Shown: positions 1 through 10,804 of the stretch, one piece after another
Position numbering within the stretch: position 1 is the stretch's first letter
Layout: the number at the start of each line of letters is the position of its first letter
Origin: Rhynchopus sp. YZ270_cl-10
Lineage: Eukaryota > Euglenozoa > Diplonemea > Diplonemida > Diplonemidae
DNA length: 64,000 bases
Direction of reading: 5' to 3'
Assembly (NCBI GenBank): GCA_964035575.1
Contig: OZ037845.1
Span: 186,001-250,000 of the forward strand
Position numbers and translations under genes: made by a program
The notes under the pieces: generated by a model
Database searches by the model: none
What the model saw: only the letters and a program-made list of their open reading frames with translations
Told to the model about the DNA's origin: nothing

Positions 1-113
1 CAGCCCTCCGCAGCACGCAGCGCGCAGGCAGGCTCGGCGAGGTATTGAAAGCATGAGTTGGCGGAGGTGGTGGTGGCTGCTGCGTATAAAAGGATGTACA
101 CAAGTCGTCGCAT
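1..113 (-). CDS. N-terminus of a secreted C-x-W module protein (partial, runs off the left edge)
   Basis: An ATG at 113 on the minus strand opens a GC-rich frame of 37 codons that leaves the window. It starts MRRLVYILLYAAATTTSA, a plausible signal peptide, followed by NSCFQYLAEPACALRAAEG and then a codon beginning TG, so the next residue is Cys or Trp (or a stop). The C-x6-C-x6-G-(C) spacing matches the C-x(n)-C-x(n)-C-x-W modules of the secreted genes at 4830 and 9519. A pyrimidine-rich acceptor (ccccacag, AG at 170-169) lies 55 nt upstream of the ATG, as for the other genes here. It is too short for a firm domain call; a PSI-like secreted protein is the best guess, and chance reading is possible but unlikely given the shared pattern. 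Confidence 0.6.
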   Translation of the reverse strand, partial: MRRLVYILLYAAATTTSANSCFQYLAEPACALRAAEG

Positions 114-1891
114 GGAGGTGTGTGTATGAGAGGAGAGGAGGAAAGAAGGGGAGGAGTACAGTGTGTTGCTGTGGGGAAAATGAAAGATTGTTTTGTGGGA
201 AGATTGAGAGGTAAAAGGGGAATTGATGTTCCTTTTTTTTTTTGAAAAAAAGAAATAAATCTGGCGCAAAAGAGAAAAAAATGCGGGGAAGAAAGGCAAA
301 TTTCTGGGCAATAAAATAAATGGAAGCCGATTGGCAATGAGGGGAAGAGAGAGAAAAAGGAGGGTGTGTGTATGGGTGTTTCGCTCAATTTTGTGACGAC
401 CGGGGGAGGGGAGGAAAAATGAACCTCTTCCCGCCCTTTTGTCGACCACGAAAACGAAAGCTTAGCATCCCTCCTCGTTTCATTCTCTCCTCCCTACCAG
501 ACGGTATGACTTCCGTTTTAGACCAATAATTAGCTTCAAAAGGAGAAGCAAAAAAAATGGGAAAGATTAATGTGTACAAAACACAAAAAATAAAAAAGCA
601 AAGTTTGATGACCCTAAGCCTCTCCTCTCTTAGCTTAGGCACCTTGAAAACAGCAAAAAAAAAACAAAACATCAACAACCGTTGATTGGTTTGCCTTTAT
701 TTTGCTGATATGGAAGTGATACACACATTTTATAAAACGGTCTCTAACAAAGGGGGTGTTTTGTTGTCGCAAAAAAAGGTTGAAAAGAAATGAGATTCGT
801 ATATTTTCAATTTAGAAAAAATAAAAAGAAAACGGCGATATGCTGAGGGTTGGATATCCCTTTTGACGGCATCGTTTTACAGTCGTGGACTACGACGGTA
901 TCTGATCATCTTCGATCCCCACACTCTCGTTCTTGATTAATGAAGACATTCTTGTCGAGCGAGGGTAGCTTTCTTAGAGAGAAAGCTAAAATCGGGAAAG
1001 ATAATGTGCCTCGTTTGCGCATAACATCATGCAAGTTCTTGTCAAAGAAAAAGAATAAAAAAATCAGAGCAAAACAACAACAACAGTCCCACCAATAAAA
1101 AGAAAATTTTATTTAGATGACCCTAAGCCTCATGAAGGGTCACCTTAAAACAACAAAAACATCAACAATGTTGATGTGAGGGCCTCGAAAAGACAAAGAG
1201 GCTTCGGCACTCGAAGGGCACGTATAAAAAAAAAATTGAGAATAGAAAGAAACGGAAATTTTCTGAAAATGGGAAAACACGAAATAAAAAGGCTCTTGAA
1301 AACAACCCACAACAGGCCGCAAACAAGCCGCAAGACAAAACCACATATCTAAAAAGGGCAGAATGGTTACGTCTCCGTGCCCAAGCAAGCGAGAGCCAGT
1401 CCTGCACAAAAACCAAACAAAACAGCTACCGCCAACCGACCTCTTTATACACACGCAATATCCTTCCAGAGCAATAAGAAGTCAGGTCTGCTCTCTCTCT
1501 CTTGTTGTATCGAACACCCTGTCTGTAGACAGGTTGTGAACACAGAAAAGGCTGTTTTTTTTAAAGTTATTTTTGTTGGTTTCTAACATCACACATCTAA
1601 AGGGAAAGAATTGAAAAAAGAAGACTGGTTCTTTGTAACGGTTCCTCCTCTACACTACATATGCACACTTCGGTCCATACAAGGGACGTCCCGTGTACAT
1701 GCACACACACTACTGCCCACTACTATGGGCAATACTTCGCTCTTAGCAACTACCTACATATTCTTTCAAACCACACACACATGGTTATGATCGTCCTTAT
1801 GTAGGGTAAAGCAGACGTGACACCAAACACCCCACATCCAACGAACCTTCTTCCGCAGTGGGGAATTACCCAAAAAAGAAGGCTGATATCG

Positions 1892-1920
1892 AACACACAC
1901 ACACACACACACACACACAC
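1892..1920. repeat. (CA)n microsatellite
   Basis: About 14 CA dinucleotides in a row within the left spacer. A matching (TG)n run lies at 50531-50561. Confidence 0.95.
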
Positions 1921-1987
1921 CCCACATGATGCATTTTGGAGATCTGTCATTTTTCGGGGAAAAAACAGATCTTACAACGATCGCCAA

Positions 1988-2136
1988 CACGGCGGACTTG
2001 TCAGGGACCACTACTAGTTCTACTACTCCAAATGACTAGTGTTTTACGATTAGTGTTGTATCAGTAACACTACTAGTTTAGCACTAGTTATTATGACTAG
2101 TAGTTTCACTATTAGTCCCCTGACTAGTACGCCGTG
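1988..2136. mobile_element. Foldback element / MITE rich in ACTAGT
   Basis: The ends are inverted repeats: CACGGCGGACTTGTCAGGG on the left, and the complement of the right end reads CACGGCGTACTAGTCAGGG. The interior has several imperfect ACTAGT palindromes. The length is 149 bp with no coding capacity. No clear target-site duplication was found, so MITE status rests on structure. The outer bases resemble those of the 5898-6052 element (CACGACGG). Confidence 0.6.
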
Positions 2137-2623
2137 AAAGGGGGGGGGAAGGGGAGGGCCCTTTTTGTCAAAAGCTGTGTCTGAAAGCTCAGCAAGGGGC
2201 AGTTTGGGATAAGGGAGAGAGAAGAAATATTGGGAGGATGAAAAGCCTGGCGCTTTAGTAGTGATTGAAGATGGCATTGTTTTCTTCCCTCTTTCTTGGG
2301 GAAGAAATGGTGAAGGCTCACATCCACACATCTTAACAGAATTGAAATAATCGATAGATGAATACACATATTTTCTGCAAAGTATGACTCAAGGTTCACC
2401 CTGCTGTTGCTGTGGAAGCTTGCTTCCACGTCAAAGAACACAGCATTGGCAGGCCGCATGCAAGAGAGATTGTGTGTCTTGCTTCTGTCAAGACACTTCT
2501 GAGTGTTCCAGCAAATATAAAAAAAAAATCACAAATTGAAAATTAGATGTGGGGAAGGGAAAAAATACAGGGGAAAAAAGAAAACGTTTGTACGGTGAAA
2601 CCCACGCCTTTCCAAGCGTCACC

Positions 2624-2708
2624 TTAAATGGTGTGGCCCATCGATTTTAAACCACTTTTGGGACATTCTTGGGCCATCCAAAACCGCAAAACGGGCCACA
2701 CCATTTAA
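2624..2708. repeat. Perfect 16-bp inverted repeat (hairpin)
   Basis: The arms TTAAATGGTGTGGCCC (2624-2639) and GGGCCACACCATTTAA (2693-2708) are exact reverse complements separated by 53 bp. This is probably a small foldback element or relic; no target duplication is evident. Confidence 0.75.
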
Positions 2709-3098
2709 ACAAACAAAAAAAAAAGTGTTGGAAACAGATGACTCCAAGACTCTGGTGCGTTACTGATTTACGACGAGAGGCTATAGTAGTCGCGTGTCCC
2801 AACTTTTTTTCGGATGGAAAAATACAAAAAAATTACAATAAAAGAAAGGTTTATGAGATGAACCTAGCCTCTCGTGCTTGGTCACCTAATAAGTGGACCC
2901 ATGACACCCCATTACCATCCGTGAAATGGGGGGGTCTGTGCAGTTAGCAGGGGGGGAGAACCTGTGCGGGAGGGTTGGGTGGAGAGCAGACAGAGACAGA
3001 ACAGAACAAAAGCTGGAAACGGTTAGTTAGCGAAGGAAGTCTTAAATTATCTTAAACAACGATTTAAAAAGGAAAAAATGCAAAAGGTGCTTCTCGGG

Positions 3099-3559
3099 CA
3101 GGCTTATCGCTAAATCGGGGAGGGTCAAGGGGGGGCCAAATTTCAAAATCAGGATCCAAATTTTTCCCTGAGGAAGTGTTGCGGAGAAACCCCTTCGCCA
3201 TTTACATTTGCGAGCCGAACGCTCTTCGTGGGGTCAATTTGACGAAATGGACAGCTTCTCGCTATTGGTCAAAATCCATAAAAGGTAAAGAGTACCAAGG
3301 AGAAGCCAAAGTCCAAAAAGTAACCAGATTTTCTACGAAAACGCAATACTCAATTTTTTTTCGAAATAAAACGCAAATTCAGGCGAAAACGGAATCCGCC
3401 CGCTGGGGTCAATTTTCCGAATTGAACATCGCAAGGTTAAGGGGACCAAGTGAAAACATAGAGGGCAAGGAACAAGAAGGGGGCGATGGTGCCCTAGGCC
3501 CATTACCACCCTTTTCCTGGCCCGAACCCGGGAAGAGTAGTTAATTAGCGATAAGCCTG
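3099..3559. mobile_element. hAT-like non-autonomous DNA transposon (MITE)
   Basis: The inverted ends CAGGCTTATCGCTAA match exactly over 15 bp (left 3099-3113; right arm, reverse complement, ending 3559). The flanking 8-mers TTCTCGGG (3091-3098) and TCCTCGGA (3560-3567) match at 6 of 8 positions, which fits a decayed 8-bp duplication. A CAGG terminus and 8-bp duplications are typical of hAT elements. The 461-bp element encodes no transposase; an internal 122-codon frame is low complexity and not considered a gene. Confidence 0.65.
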
Positions 3560-4829
3560 TCCTCGGAGGCTAAAAAAGAGCGAAAAAAACTGAACCCATT
3601 GGACCCTGTCAATGCCTTTGAATGTACTGATGTATTTTGCCAGCACACCCTTATTAGAGAACACTAACACTGTTGTCCTTTTGGTGTTCTTGAGCACCAA
3701 AAAAAGAGAAAAAAAATAAGCCTCTCACAGATGCTTTTAGGTTGCCTTCAAAGAAGGGGGAAAGAGTGTTGTGTGTTGAAAGTCAGAAGTGGTTTTTACG
3801 CCTCTCTACGGACGTAGTCACTTCAGATGCCCTGAGGTTATGTTATTGAACCGTGGGCACGTGACAAAGTCTGATATGATGAAAGAACGGGGAAGACCTG
3901 TCAAGGTAAAATATTTACCGCAACAAAATGAAAGAAAAAGTTTGTAAATTTGATAAAAAATGAAAGATGAATGTGCCTCTTTGTCTGGTGCACACCATCT
4001 GACACAAAGTCATAGATACTCTGACGACCACATTGCACGAAGAAAAGGGGTACATCAGATGAATAAGAGAAGACTTTTGAAAAAAGGGATGCAAGGAGAC
4101 TGCAAGTCAGCAGGATGCAGAAAGAAGAAATTATTGCGAAACAAATGGTGGAAAAAAATGCGTTTTCCCCACAAAGATAGACGGAAAAGGAAAAGGGGGA
4201 CTCACCGAAGTATATTTTCATCATATGCAATCAATAAATTGATAGTATATGGTGAAGAATAGAAAAGTGAAGTTGATAGAAGAAAAACAACGTCTCTGTG
4301 GGTTATCGAACCCGGACCGCAAAAAAGGAATTGTTCGAAGAAGAAAAAAAGTAGAGTTGAAATACAAAGCCCTCTCACGACAGTGTACCTTGGTACAATG
4401 ACCCGGCTGTACCGGGGTGGACACCCAACCCAAAAAGAACACACAAAGGGGGCCTCTAAAAGGGACCACTAAAGGGAGGACACTTTGAAAGATGATTGTG
4501 CCTCTTCGTACCACATCTACAGTACGCCCCTTTTTTGTCCAAGAATCACTTTCGTGTAGAAATCTCTGCTTCTTCAGCGCAGTACCTTTCACGCTCACAA
4601 AAGCGACACTTTTTGATGGCGAATAATTAGGGACAAAAAAATCGACCCACATCACAAGAAGAAACCTTGAAAGATGAATATGCTTGGTGTGGCTGACGAT
4701 AACCCAGAAGTAGCACCCCCCTTCACACCATATGCTTCGTAGTGCATACACATCGATGGGGTAGGAAACCGACCTCTTTTTTTGCAACAGCCAGATACCC
4801 ACGACATCCCCCAATTTCCTCATATGTGC

Positions 4830-5372
4830 CTACACTTTGTAGTACCCCTTAGACTCGAAGCAGTGGGTGTCGCAGCCTTTAGGAAGGTAGGGTGCGTCAC
4901 CGAAGTTGGGGTGGGTGAGGAGAGACGCTGTGTTGCTGTGCTCGAGGGGGGGTTGCATCTGGCGGTAGGCGAGCTGGTCGTGTTGGCTTTGCGCGACGCT
5001 GGCACGGCGGGCACAAGCGATGCAGCAGCACATCGCAAGAGAGAGGCCACCCACAACAACAAAGACTATGACAAGAATCGTGTAGCTGTTGCCGTCGTCC
5101 TCATCACTGTAGCAGAACCCCGCATCCCACGTACACCCCGCATCTGCACAGGACAGCGACGTCGACGCAGCGCACAGCGTCCTCCCCTCCACTGCCCCTG
5201 GCGGTGCCGGTGCTGCCCTACCCACTGTGCCGCACGCACCCCCCCGCCATTCACACCCAAGTTCTGCAGTGCACAACGTCTCTACGGTTGCACTGCACTG
5301 AGCGTGCACTGCATCGATGCAGAACAGAACAAAGGTTGCCACAAACGGTGCGAAGGAGGAGGAGGAGGGCAT
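4830..5372 (-). CDS. Single-pass membrane protein with two C-x-W modules
   Basis: The protein has 180 residues. A signal peptide (FAPFVATFVLFCIDAVHA) precedes two cysteine modules, C-SATVETL-C-TAELG-C-E-W...C and C-AASTSLS-C-ADAG-C-T-W...C. These recall PSI/plexin-type repeats in their Cys-x-Trp spacing. A hydrophobic segment, YTILVIVFVVVGGLSLAM, then runs into a Cys-rich juxtamembrane stretch and a roughly 60-residue cytoplasmic tail. The frame is open 82 codons further upstream, but that part translates repeat family D, so I start at the ATG at 5372. This start lies 21 nt after an acceptor-like cactttcag. It is probably a type I surface protein; ligand and function are unknown. Modules of the same kind occur at the left edge and at 9519-10220. 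Confidence 0.72.
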   Translation of the reverse strand: MPSSSSFAPFVATFVLFCIDAVHAQCSATVETLCTAELGCEWRGGACGTVGRAAPAPPGAVEGRTLCAASTSLSCADAGCTWDAGFCYSDEDDGNSYTILVIVFVVVGGLSLAMCCCIACARRASVAQSQHDQLAYRQMQPPLEHSNTASLLTHPNFGDAPYLPKGCDTHCFESKGYYKV

Positions 5373-5897
5373 GTTCGCTGTGGCGGTGTGTACCTGAAAG
5401 TGGTGTGGGGTAGGGTGGTCAAAAATTGTGGAGAGGGGAATAAAAAGTTTGACCTGAAATACGAAAGACCTCTCGTGACAGTGTACCGTGGGTGGACCCC
5501 CCAACCATGCGGTCTTACACCCATTGAGGTGTGCATCTAAATGAGCATAAGGGAGGAAGAGGGTATTTTCTTTTTTCGCATAAAACTTTTGGGCTTTATT
5601 TTTTTGTATCAATGACAATTCAGATTCAGTGTAGACAAGGATTTGTGCGCTACGAAGTTTTTTTTTTTGTCTTTGTTTTGTTTTGCTTTGATTTTGACAT
5701 GTCAGTCGCTATCATGAAAAGCCACGTTTTGTGCAAGCTACCCATTTTTCTTTGAAAAAAAGAGTGTGACAAATGTTAATCCCGTCAAAACGTGCATGGC
5801 AGCACCTTTGACGAAAGCGGGCTGGTCTAAAAAAAGCGCTAACACAGCAAAAGAGAGTTTGGTAGATGTGATAAGCCTCCCTGTGCTTAGACACCTT

Positions 5898-6052
5898 CAC
5901 GACGGTGAAGTATAGTACATTACAAGTGAAGTTACTTGTAACGTTACAAGTGAAAAACCGTTACAAGTGGCACTTGTAACATTACATGTAACAAAAGTTA
6001 CATGTAACTCACTTGTAACTCCACTTGTAACACCCGTTACTTCACCGTCGTG
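5898..6052. mobile_element. Foldback MITE inserted at the end of a family A repeat
   Basis: The 155-bp element ends in the 15-bp inverted repeat CACGACGGTGAAGTA. Its interior is made of imperfect palindromes of TTACAAGTGA / TCACTTGTAA, so much of it folds back. It abuts the last bases of a family A hairpin copy (gcttagacacctt), suggesting insertion there. No coding capacity and no certain target duplication. Confidence 0.65.
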
Positions 6053-7680
6053 TTTGAAGAGAAACAGGGGAGCCCTTTTGAAAGATGGATGAAAAAATAC
6101 GTCTTTCTAAAACACCTAAAAAAAGGACAAAAAAAACCGAACCAAAACTGAGAGAGCGAGAGGAAGGCATGTGAAGGGTGGGAAGAGAACTGAGACACGG
6201 TGGCGAAACCGGTACAAAAAATAAGTATTTCAACCAACGGTTGGAAAATAAAAGAGAGAGAGAGAGAGGAAAAGAGAGAAAGAAGACTTGAAAATGCCGA
6301 CACATTTTTTTTTTGTCTCGACAATCACTGTATACCTGGTATAGAGCTCTGTACTCAATGTCGGCCAAAAGCCATTTTTTTAGACAGGGCCACATATCGG
6401 GTAAAACAAACCACATTTTACTGGAGACACTGAAACAATGAATATTGACCATCGTGCGCAAAGAGGAACAACGAACACAACACTTCTACCCTTCGACAAC
6501 TTCAAGAACGCATCTGCAAACAAAAAAAAAAAAACGCTGAAAAATCACTCGTTTTCCAAACAGATTGCAGGCGAAAAGGCAGTGTGTGGGGAAGGGCAGA
6601 GGTGTGTTGCTAAATAAACAGTGTGTTAAATCAGTGTCTAAGGTCTGGGGTTTGAAGTACATTACGCAATAATGTTTTCGTCTGTTACTTAAAAGAGAAA
6701 GGTTGTGATCCTGAGCCATCGCTTGGTCACTAATTAGGGGCATTTTTTTAAAACTAAAGATGATTATTGCTTCCTATGCTCACATCTTAGAAAAAAACTA
6801 GAGAAGTAGAAAGTGTCAACACCTCACCACACATCAGATGCAGGCACTAAAAAGAAACACACAAAAAACTTGGGTGAATCGAAAAATTCGCATTAGCATT
6901 TATCTTTCTGCGGGAAATGGGGGGGTGGGAAAGTGAAATTAGATAGAACCCCAACTCACACCACATCTGCGGAGGGACGGTGAGGACATTCCCCACTGTA
7001 CCAACTGCATGGCTAACCCCAGGCGTACCCCTTTGCGACCACAAAAACTTTCCCCCTCGACTCCCACTAGCCCTCCTGCACCTCTTATCAACAATTTTCA
7101 GAACTGTTTGATTGATAGTGAAATTATAACAGTGCAGACACCTCAAAGATAGATGACACTGTGCCACCATGCTCTACAGCTGTCCCTGAGTGCACCTGTT
7201 TACTAAAGAAAGCAAATTCATACTCACTATGTTAGCAAACAGTACGTAAGCATCAAAGGGTAATCCGTATACCGTGTACCATGTACTCCCCTCTGTGCCT
7301 GTAGACAGAAGGAAAAGAAAACTCGGAAAAATGGGATGTCAACAACCCTCGTGTGAACACGGCAAAACCATACAGCGATGGTGACAACTGCTTGGGGTGG
7401 CTGCGCTATTCAAAGTGAAGTTGATAGTACAAACGTCTGGGACGCAGGCACTGACACTCCGCAGGTTATTTTAACCTTTGAAGGAATGTTAAAGGCGTCT
7501 GTTGCCTTGTGCACATAACATGCCTTGAAATACGGTGCCTAGAAAAGAAACGTTTGCAAGATGAACCTAAGCGTGGTGCATAACCACCTTAATTCAAGAA
7601 AAGAAAGGAACGTTGAACGTGCAAACAACCGGCAGAGGTACGGAACTCACCACAACCGAGTATGAGCAATCCTTGCAGCA

Positions 7681-7823
7681 ATGACAAGGGGGTAATGACT
7701 AGTTACATGGCAAGACTAAATAATGACAAGACCCCCTGCCAAATGACAAGGCCTAACGCTATTACATACAAGGGTCTTGTAGTTATTTAGTCTCGTCATG
7801 GAATTGGTCATGCACCTTGTCAT
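7681..7823. mobile_element. Foldback element of TGACAAGG type
   Basis: About 55 bp at each end are imperfectly complementary. The left arm runs ATGACAAGGGGGTAATGAC to ACAAGACCC; the right arm, complemented, reads ATGACAAGGTGCATGACC to ACAAGACCC. It is a 143-bp structure without coding capacity. The inverted-repeat structure is clear; its mobility is inferred. Confidence 0.6.
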
Positions 7824-8199
7824 ATGACTAGTCGTGTGTCGGTGATGTCGAAAAGGGGAAGGGGGTAAAAATAAAATTGCAGCAACTCAAGCGAAGGGTG
7901 TCTGCGAAACGTTTGTATTTGTTGTTTGTGTGGATTTTTTTTTTCCTATTGTTGTGGATAACGCACTTAACATTTCCTGCTGGTTTCCTTCTCCAAAAAA
8001 AAAAGGGGGCGTGTGCAAGTGTACGGAGTGAAATACCAACACTATTGTTGCCTATGAGGCAAAACACACCTCGAGAAAAGGGAAAAAAAAAAACATTGTT
8101 ACTGATGAACCCAAGACTCGCATGATTAGTCATCAGAAACAAAAATCCACGAAACGAGAGATAGGCGAGGAACGGCTGCGTGGATGGAGAGTTCACACG

Positions 8200-8230
<31 letters not shown>

Positions 8231-8344
8231 AAAAAAACGCGAGGTGTCTACACGGTATCAATTAATCAAAAATTAATCAAAAAAATAAAGGGAAATTGAA
8301 AGTTGCAAAACACCTCACCGCACATCTGACAATAGAAAACTTGA

Positions 8345-8402
8345 TTGGTGCTCCGGGAGGGGTCGATATTGACAGGTCGTTGACCGACTTCCGAAAGCAC
8401 CA
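8345..8402. repeat. Dispersed hairpin repeat, family G
   Basis: A 58-bp sequence bounded by TTGGTGCT and its complement AGCACCA, with inner arms GGTCG and CGACC. A second, nearly identical copy lies at 58994-59062 and carries a small internal duplication (gacaggtc). High identity 50 kb apart suggests recent spread or selection. Confidence 0.75.
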
Positions 8403-8956
8403 TTGATTTGAAATACAACAGCCCGCTCGTGAGCAGTGCCTTTTGGCATTAAAAAAAAAGCGGGAAAATATCGGCGATCCACAAAATATGTTAAGGTATA
8501 AAAAGATGGACAACTACCCACACTAATTATTTCTAAGGGGAAGAGGGGAGGGGAAACGAAAAAAAGAGAGAGGAAAGAATATGGACAGAGAGAACTAAAA
8601 AAAAAGAAAGAGGTTTGTTAGAGCGGCACCCTATGGATAAATCACTGTTTTCGGAAATAGAAAAATTTGAGGTAATTTTACTTTTCTCTTTATTTGGGAG
8701 GGAAAATGAATCCTGGGGAGGGAGGGAAAAGCCAGCTGAACACCTCTTTTTTATTTATATTTTGTTTTCCTTTGAAAACTTGGTTGTATTAGCATAGCCA
8801 ACAGAGGAATGAGAATACATCAGTTTTCAATGAACAACCATTTTTCAACCATTTTACCCGCTGAGGTACCAACGAATCACCAGACGCTTTCAGTATCCAA
8901 GAAAAGAAAGGTTGAATAAAAAGGATGAATCTGCCTTCACGTGAATACACATACAC

Positions 8957-9047
8957 CCTGATTTTGCATAAAATTTTGGTAGTGTTTTTGGTGGTCTTAA
9001 AAGCACTTTTAACACCACCAAACACCAAAATTTCAGAAAAAAGTCAG
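8957..9047. repeat. Foldback element sharing ACACCAAAATTTCAG with a copy near 54336
   Basis: The left arm, CTGATTTTGCATAAAATTTT, pairs with the right arm ending AAAATTTCAGAAAAAAGTCAG, and GGTGGT pairs with ACCACC inside. A related foldback at about 54336-54412 shares the right-arm core AACACCAAAATTTCAG. This is a small palindromic repeat family with at least two members in the window. Confidence 0.6.
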
Positions 9048-9518
9048 GTTGACACATTTTGAACGAAAAACATTGCTCTTTTTTTGTACTGTAGTACACA
9101 TCTCGCGATGACACCGCTACTGCGAGGGGTTTCACTACCTTTCATTGTCCATGTCTTCTTGTAGACAATCCGAAGGCATTTGTACTTAAAAAGACCTAGA
9201 CGCAGATCATCCTCAACTCAGAAAGACTTTATTGTTGTTGTTTTTTTTTTCTTTGAAATTTATTAAAACTAAAGTAGTTGCCTTTTGTGCTGCCACATCG
9301 TGCAATCTACACTGTCCTCCAACCCCGCCTCCACCAAACTCTCCTCTGCGCACATAGTCTTTCGTGTCGTTTCATGCGAACGGCTGAGACACACACACGC
9401 AAAAAGGGGGGTTTGATTTTTTGGCAAAAACTGGGGATTTTCTCCATATTTTTTTACACTCCGTTTTATGTATTTTTTCTTTGTCAATATGCCCCCACCC
9501 CCCCCATTTCACACTCAC

Positions 9519-10220
9519 TTACTGCGGGCCAAACCCACCCTCACCCTCACCACCCTCACCAATCGGGTTAACACCTCCTTCACCAAAACCTCCCTCACCT
9601 CCTTCACCTCCTTCACCCCCAACACCTCCAATAAACTCAGGTCCTTGGCCTCCGCTGTTTGGTGGGTCCGTGGGGTAGAGGACCTCCTCTGGGACGATGA
9701 TACCAATGCACGTGGACGCAGCCCAGACACAGTCGAAGCCTTCTTGGGGGGTCTGACACTGCGTCTGGTCAAGCCCTGTGCATGGGCCCGTGGGTGCGCC
9801 CGCTACGTCAAGCTCAAGGTCCAACTCCACGCAGGTGTTGCGCACCCATACACACACAGTGGCAGTGTCCACCCCTTCAGTCGCGACGTACGGGCAAGTA
9901 TCAGGGGTCGTGCCCGGGCATGGGCTAGGAAGGCTTTCGATCTTGCGTGACAACGCGTCGCCGTCAATCATGCATGCGCTCACCACCCACACACACCCCT
10001 CCACCAGATCACACTCAGCCTCCGTCGCCTGGCGAGGGTCGCACAGAATCGATTCTGGAAGGAACTCTGCGGGGATGACTTCAGAGCACTCCCCCATGGA
10101 CCACGCGCAGTCTGCATCCTGTTGGCATGACGTCTCGTCATAATAGTCAGTACAGTCACCAGCAGCAGCACCACTACACAAAGCTAAGAGCACCGCAGCG
10201 GATAGGGAAGCACGCCCCAT
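9519..10220 (-). CDS. Secreted protein with repeated C-x-W modules and Gly-rich tail
   Basis: The protein has 233 residues. A signal peptide (MGRASLSAAVLLALCSGAAA) is followed by four cysteine modules. The first is C-TDYYDETS-C-QQDAD-C-A-W-SMGE-C; the others follow the pattern C-x(n)-C-x(n)-C-V-W-x(n)-C. The last 45 residues are almost only Gly, Glu, Phe and Pro (GGEGGEGGEGGFGEGG and similar). There is no transmembrane segment, so it is probably secreted or part of a wall or mucus layer. The module resembles PSI/plexin-like repeats, but the family is not certain. An acceptor-like ccctcag lies 31 nt before the ATG. The module links it to the genes at the left edge and at 4830, forming a loose local family. 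Confidence 0.75.
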   Translation of the reverse strand: MGRASLSAAVLLALCSGAAAGDCTDYYDETSCQQDADCAWSMGECSEVIPAEFLPESILCDPRQATEAECDLVEGCVWVVSACMIDGDALSRKIESLPSPCPGTTPDTCPYVATEGVDTATVCVWVRNTCVELDLELDVAGAPTGPCTGLDQTQCQTPQEGFDCVWAASTCIGIIVPEEVLYPTDPPNSGGQGPEFIGGVGGEGGEGGEGGFGEGGVNPIGEGGEGEGGFGPQ

Positions 10221-10804
10221 GGTGAAAAATGGAGAGAAGGGGTAAAGGATTCTGAGGGTGAAGGGGGTGAAGAGGGTCTCGAGAAAAAGGGTTCGTAGCT
10301 AATGCGTTAAGTGTTTTGTTCAATACCACAAAAGGGAGATGGGGCCGTATTTGGAAGGGGAAAAGACTGGGGTGGAATACTGTTACTATTTGCATATGGG
10401 GGGACAGGAGGGAGAAGGTGTGCCCTTTGAAAAAGGACGGGATAGGGGAAGAGTGGGCTAACCAGTTTACTTGCCTAAGGTGCAGCGAGGTGCACGAAAC
10501 ACAACGACCCCACACACACACACACCACTCTACGCCATCAGGGTTTACAGAACCCAGGTTCCCTGTTATAAGGGGGTTTTTTGGAGGCCACTTTTTGTTC
10601 ATTTTTAGTCCGAAGCAAACGTATTGCTGTGGAACTGAAAAAGAGAAAAAAAAACTGCCTCTCTGTGTGTGTCTCCTCTTTGCGAACTGCAAAGAGAGAA
10701 GTTTTCAAAAAAGTGCAAAACGGTTGGCACAAAAAAAAATTGAAATGCCTTGTTGCACCACATCGTTACTAGTGTATCATTTTTTTTTTCTATTTGTCAT
10801 TTGT
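10221..10804. other. Intergenic spacer
   Basis: A 5' leader of the gene at 9519 occupies the first about 30 bp. The rest is A/T-rich sequence with a short (CA) run at about 10513-10525. No gene is supported; the 172-codon minus-strand frame here is compositionally unlike the real genes. Confidence 0.6.

Larger units (their letters stand above)
114..4829. other. Gene-poor spacer
   Basis: No convincing gene. The region is AT-rich with many A/T homopolymers. It carries hairpin-repeat copies of family A (606-646, 1115-1147, 2856-2888), family B (3962-4000, 4487-4520) and family D (4353-4434). It also holds a foldback element at 1988-2136, a (CA)n run, a small perfect hairpin at 2624-2708 and a hAT-like MITE at 3099-3559. 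Open frames of about 100 residues have low-complexity or repeat-derived translations. Confidence 0.7.
5373..9518. other. Gene-poor spacer
   Basis: No gene is supported. Contents are the end of a family D repeat (5451-5530), foldback elements at 5898-6052, 7681-7823 and 8957-9047, family C (7418-7462), family A copies (about 5870, 7560, 8103), family F (8239-8265), family G (8345-8402) followed directly by a family D fragment, family H (8774-8803), and a poly(A) run at about 8200-8230. Other open frames are short and A/T-biased. Confidence 0.7.

Noticed and set aside
3176-3544. 122-codon plus-strand frame
   Set aside because: It lies wholly inside the hAT-like MITE and has no recognisable domain; its composition is unlike host genes.
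4297-4325. tRNA B-box-like sequence on the minus strand (GGGTTCGATAACCC)
   Set aside because: The loop has one base too many, and no acceptor stem, anticodon arm or A-box could be built upstream.
10174-10692. 172-codon minus-strand frame upstream of the Gly-tailed secreted gene
   Set aside because: It overlaps the start of a real gene in another frame, with low-complexity, A/T-driven composition and no domain.
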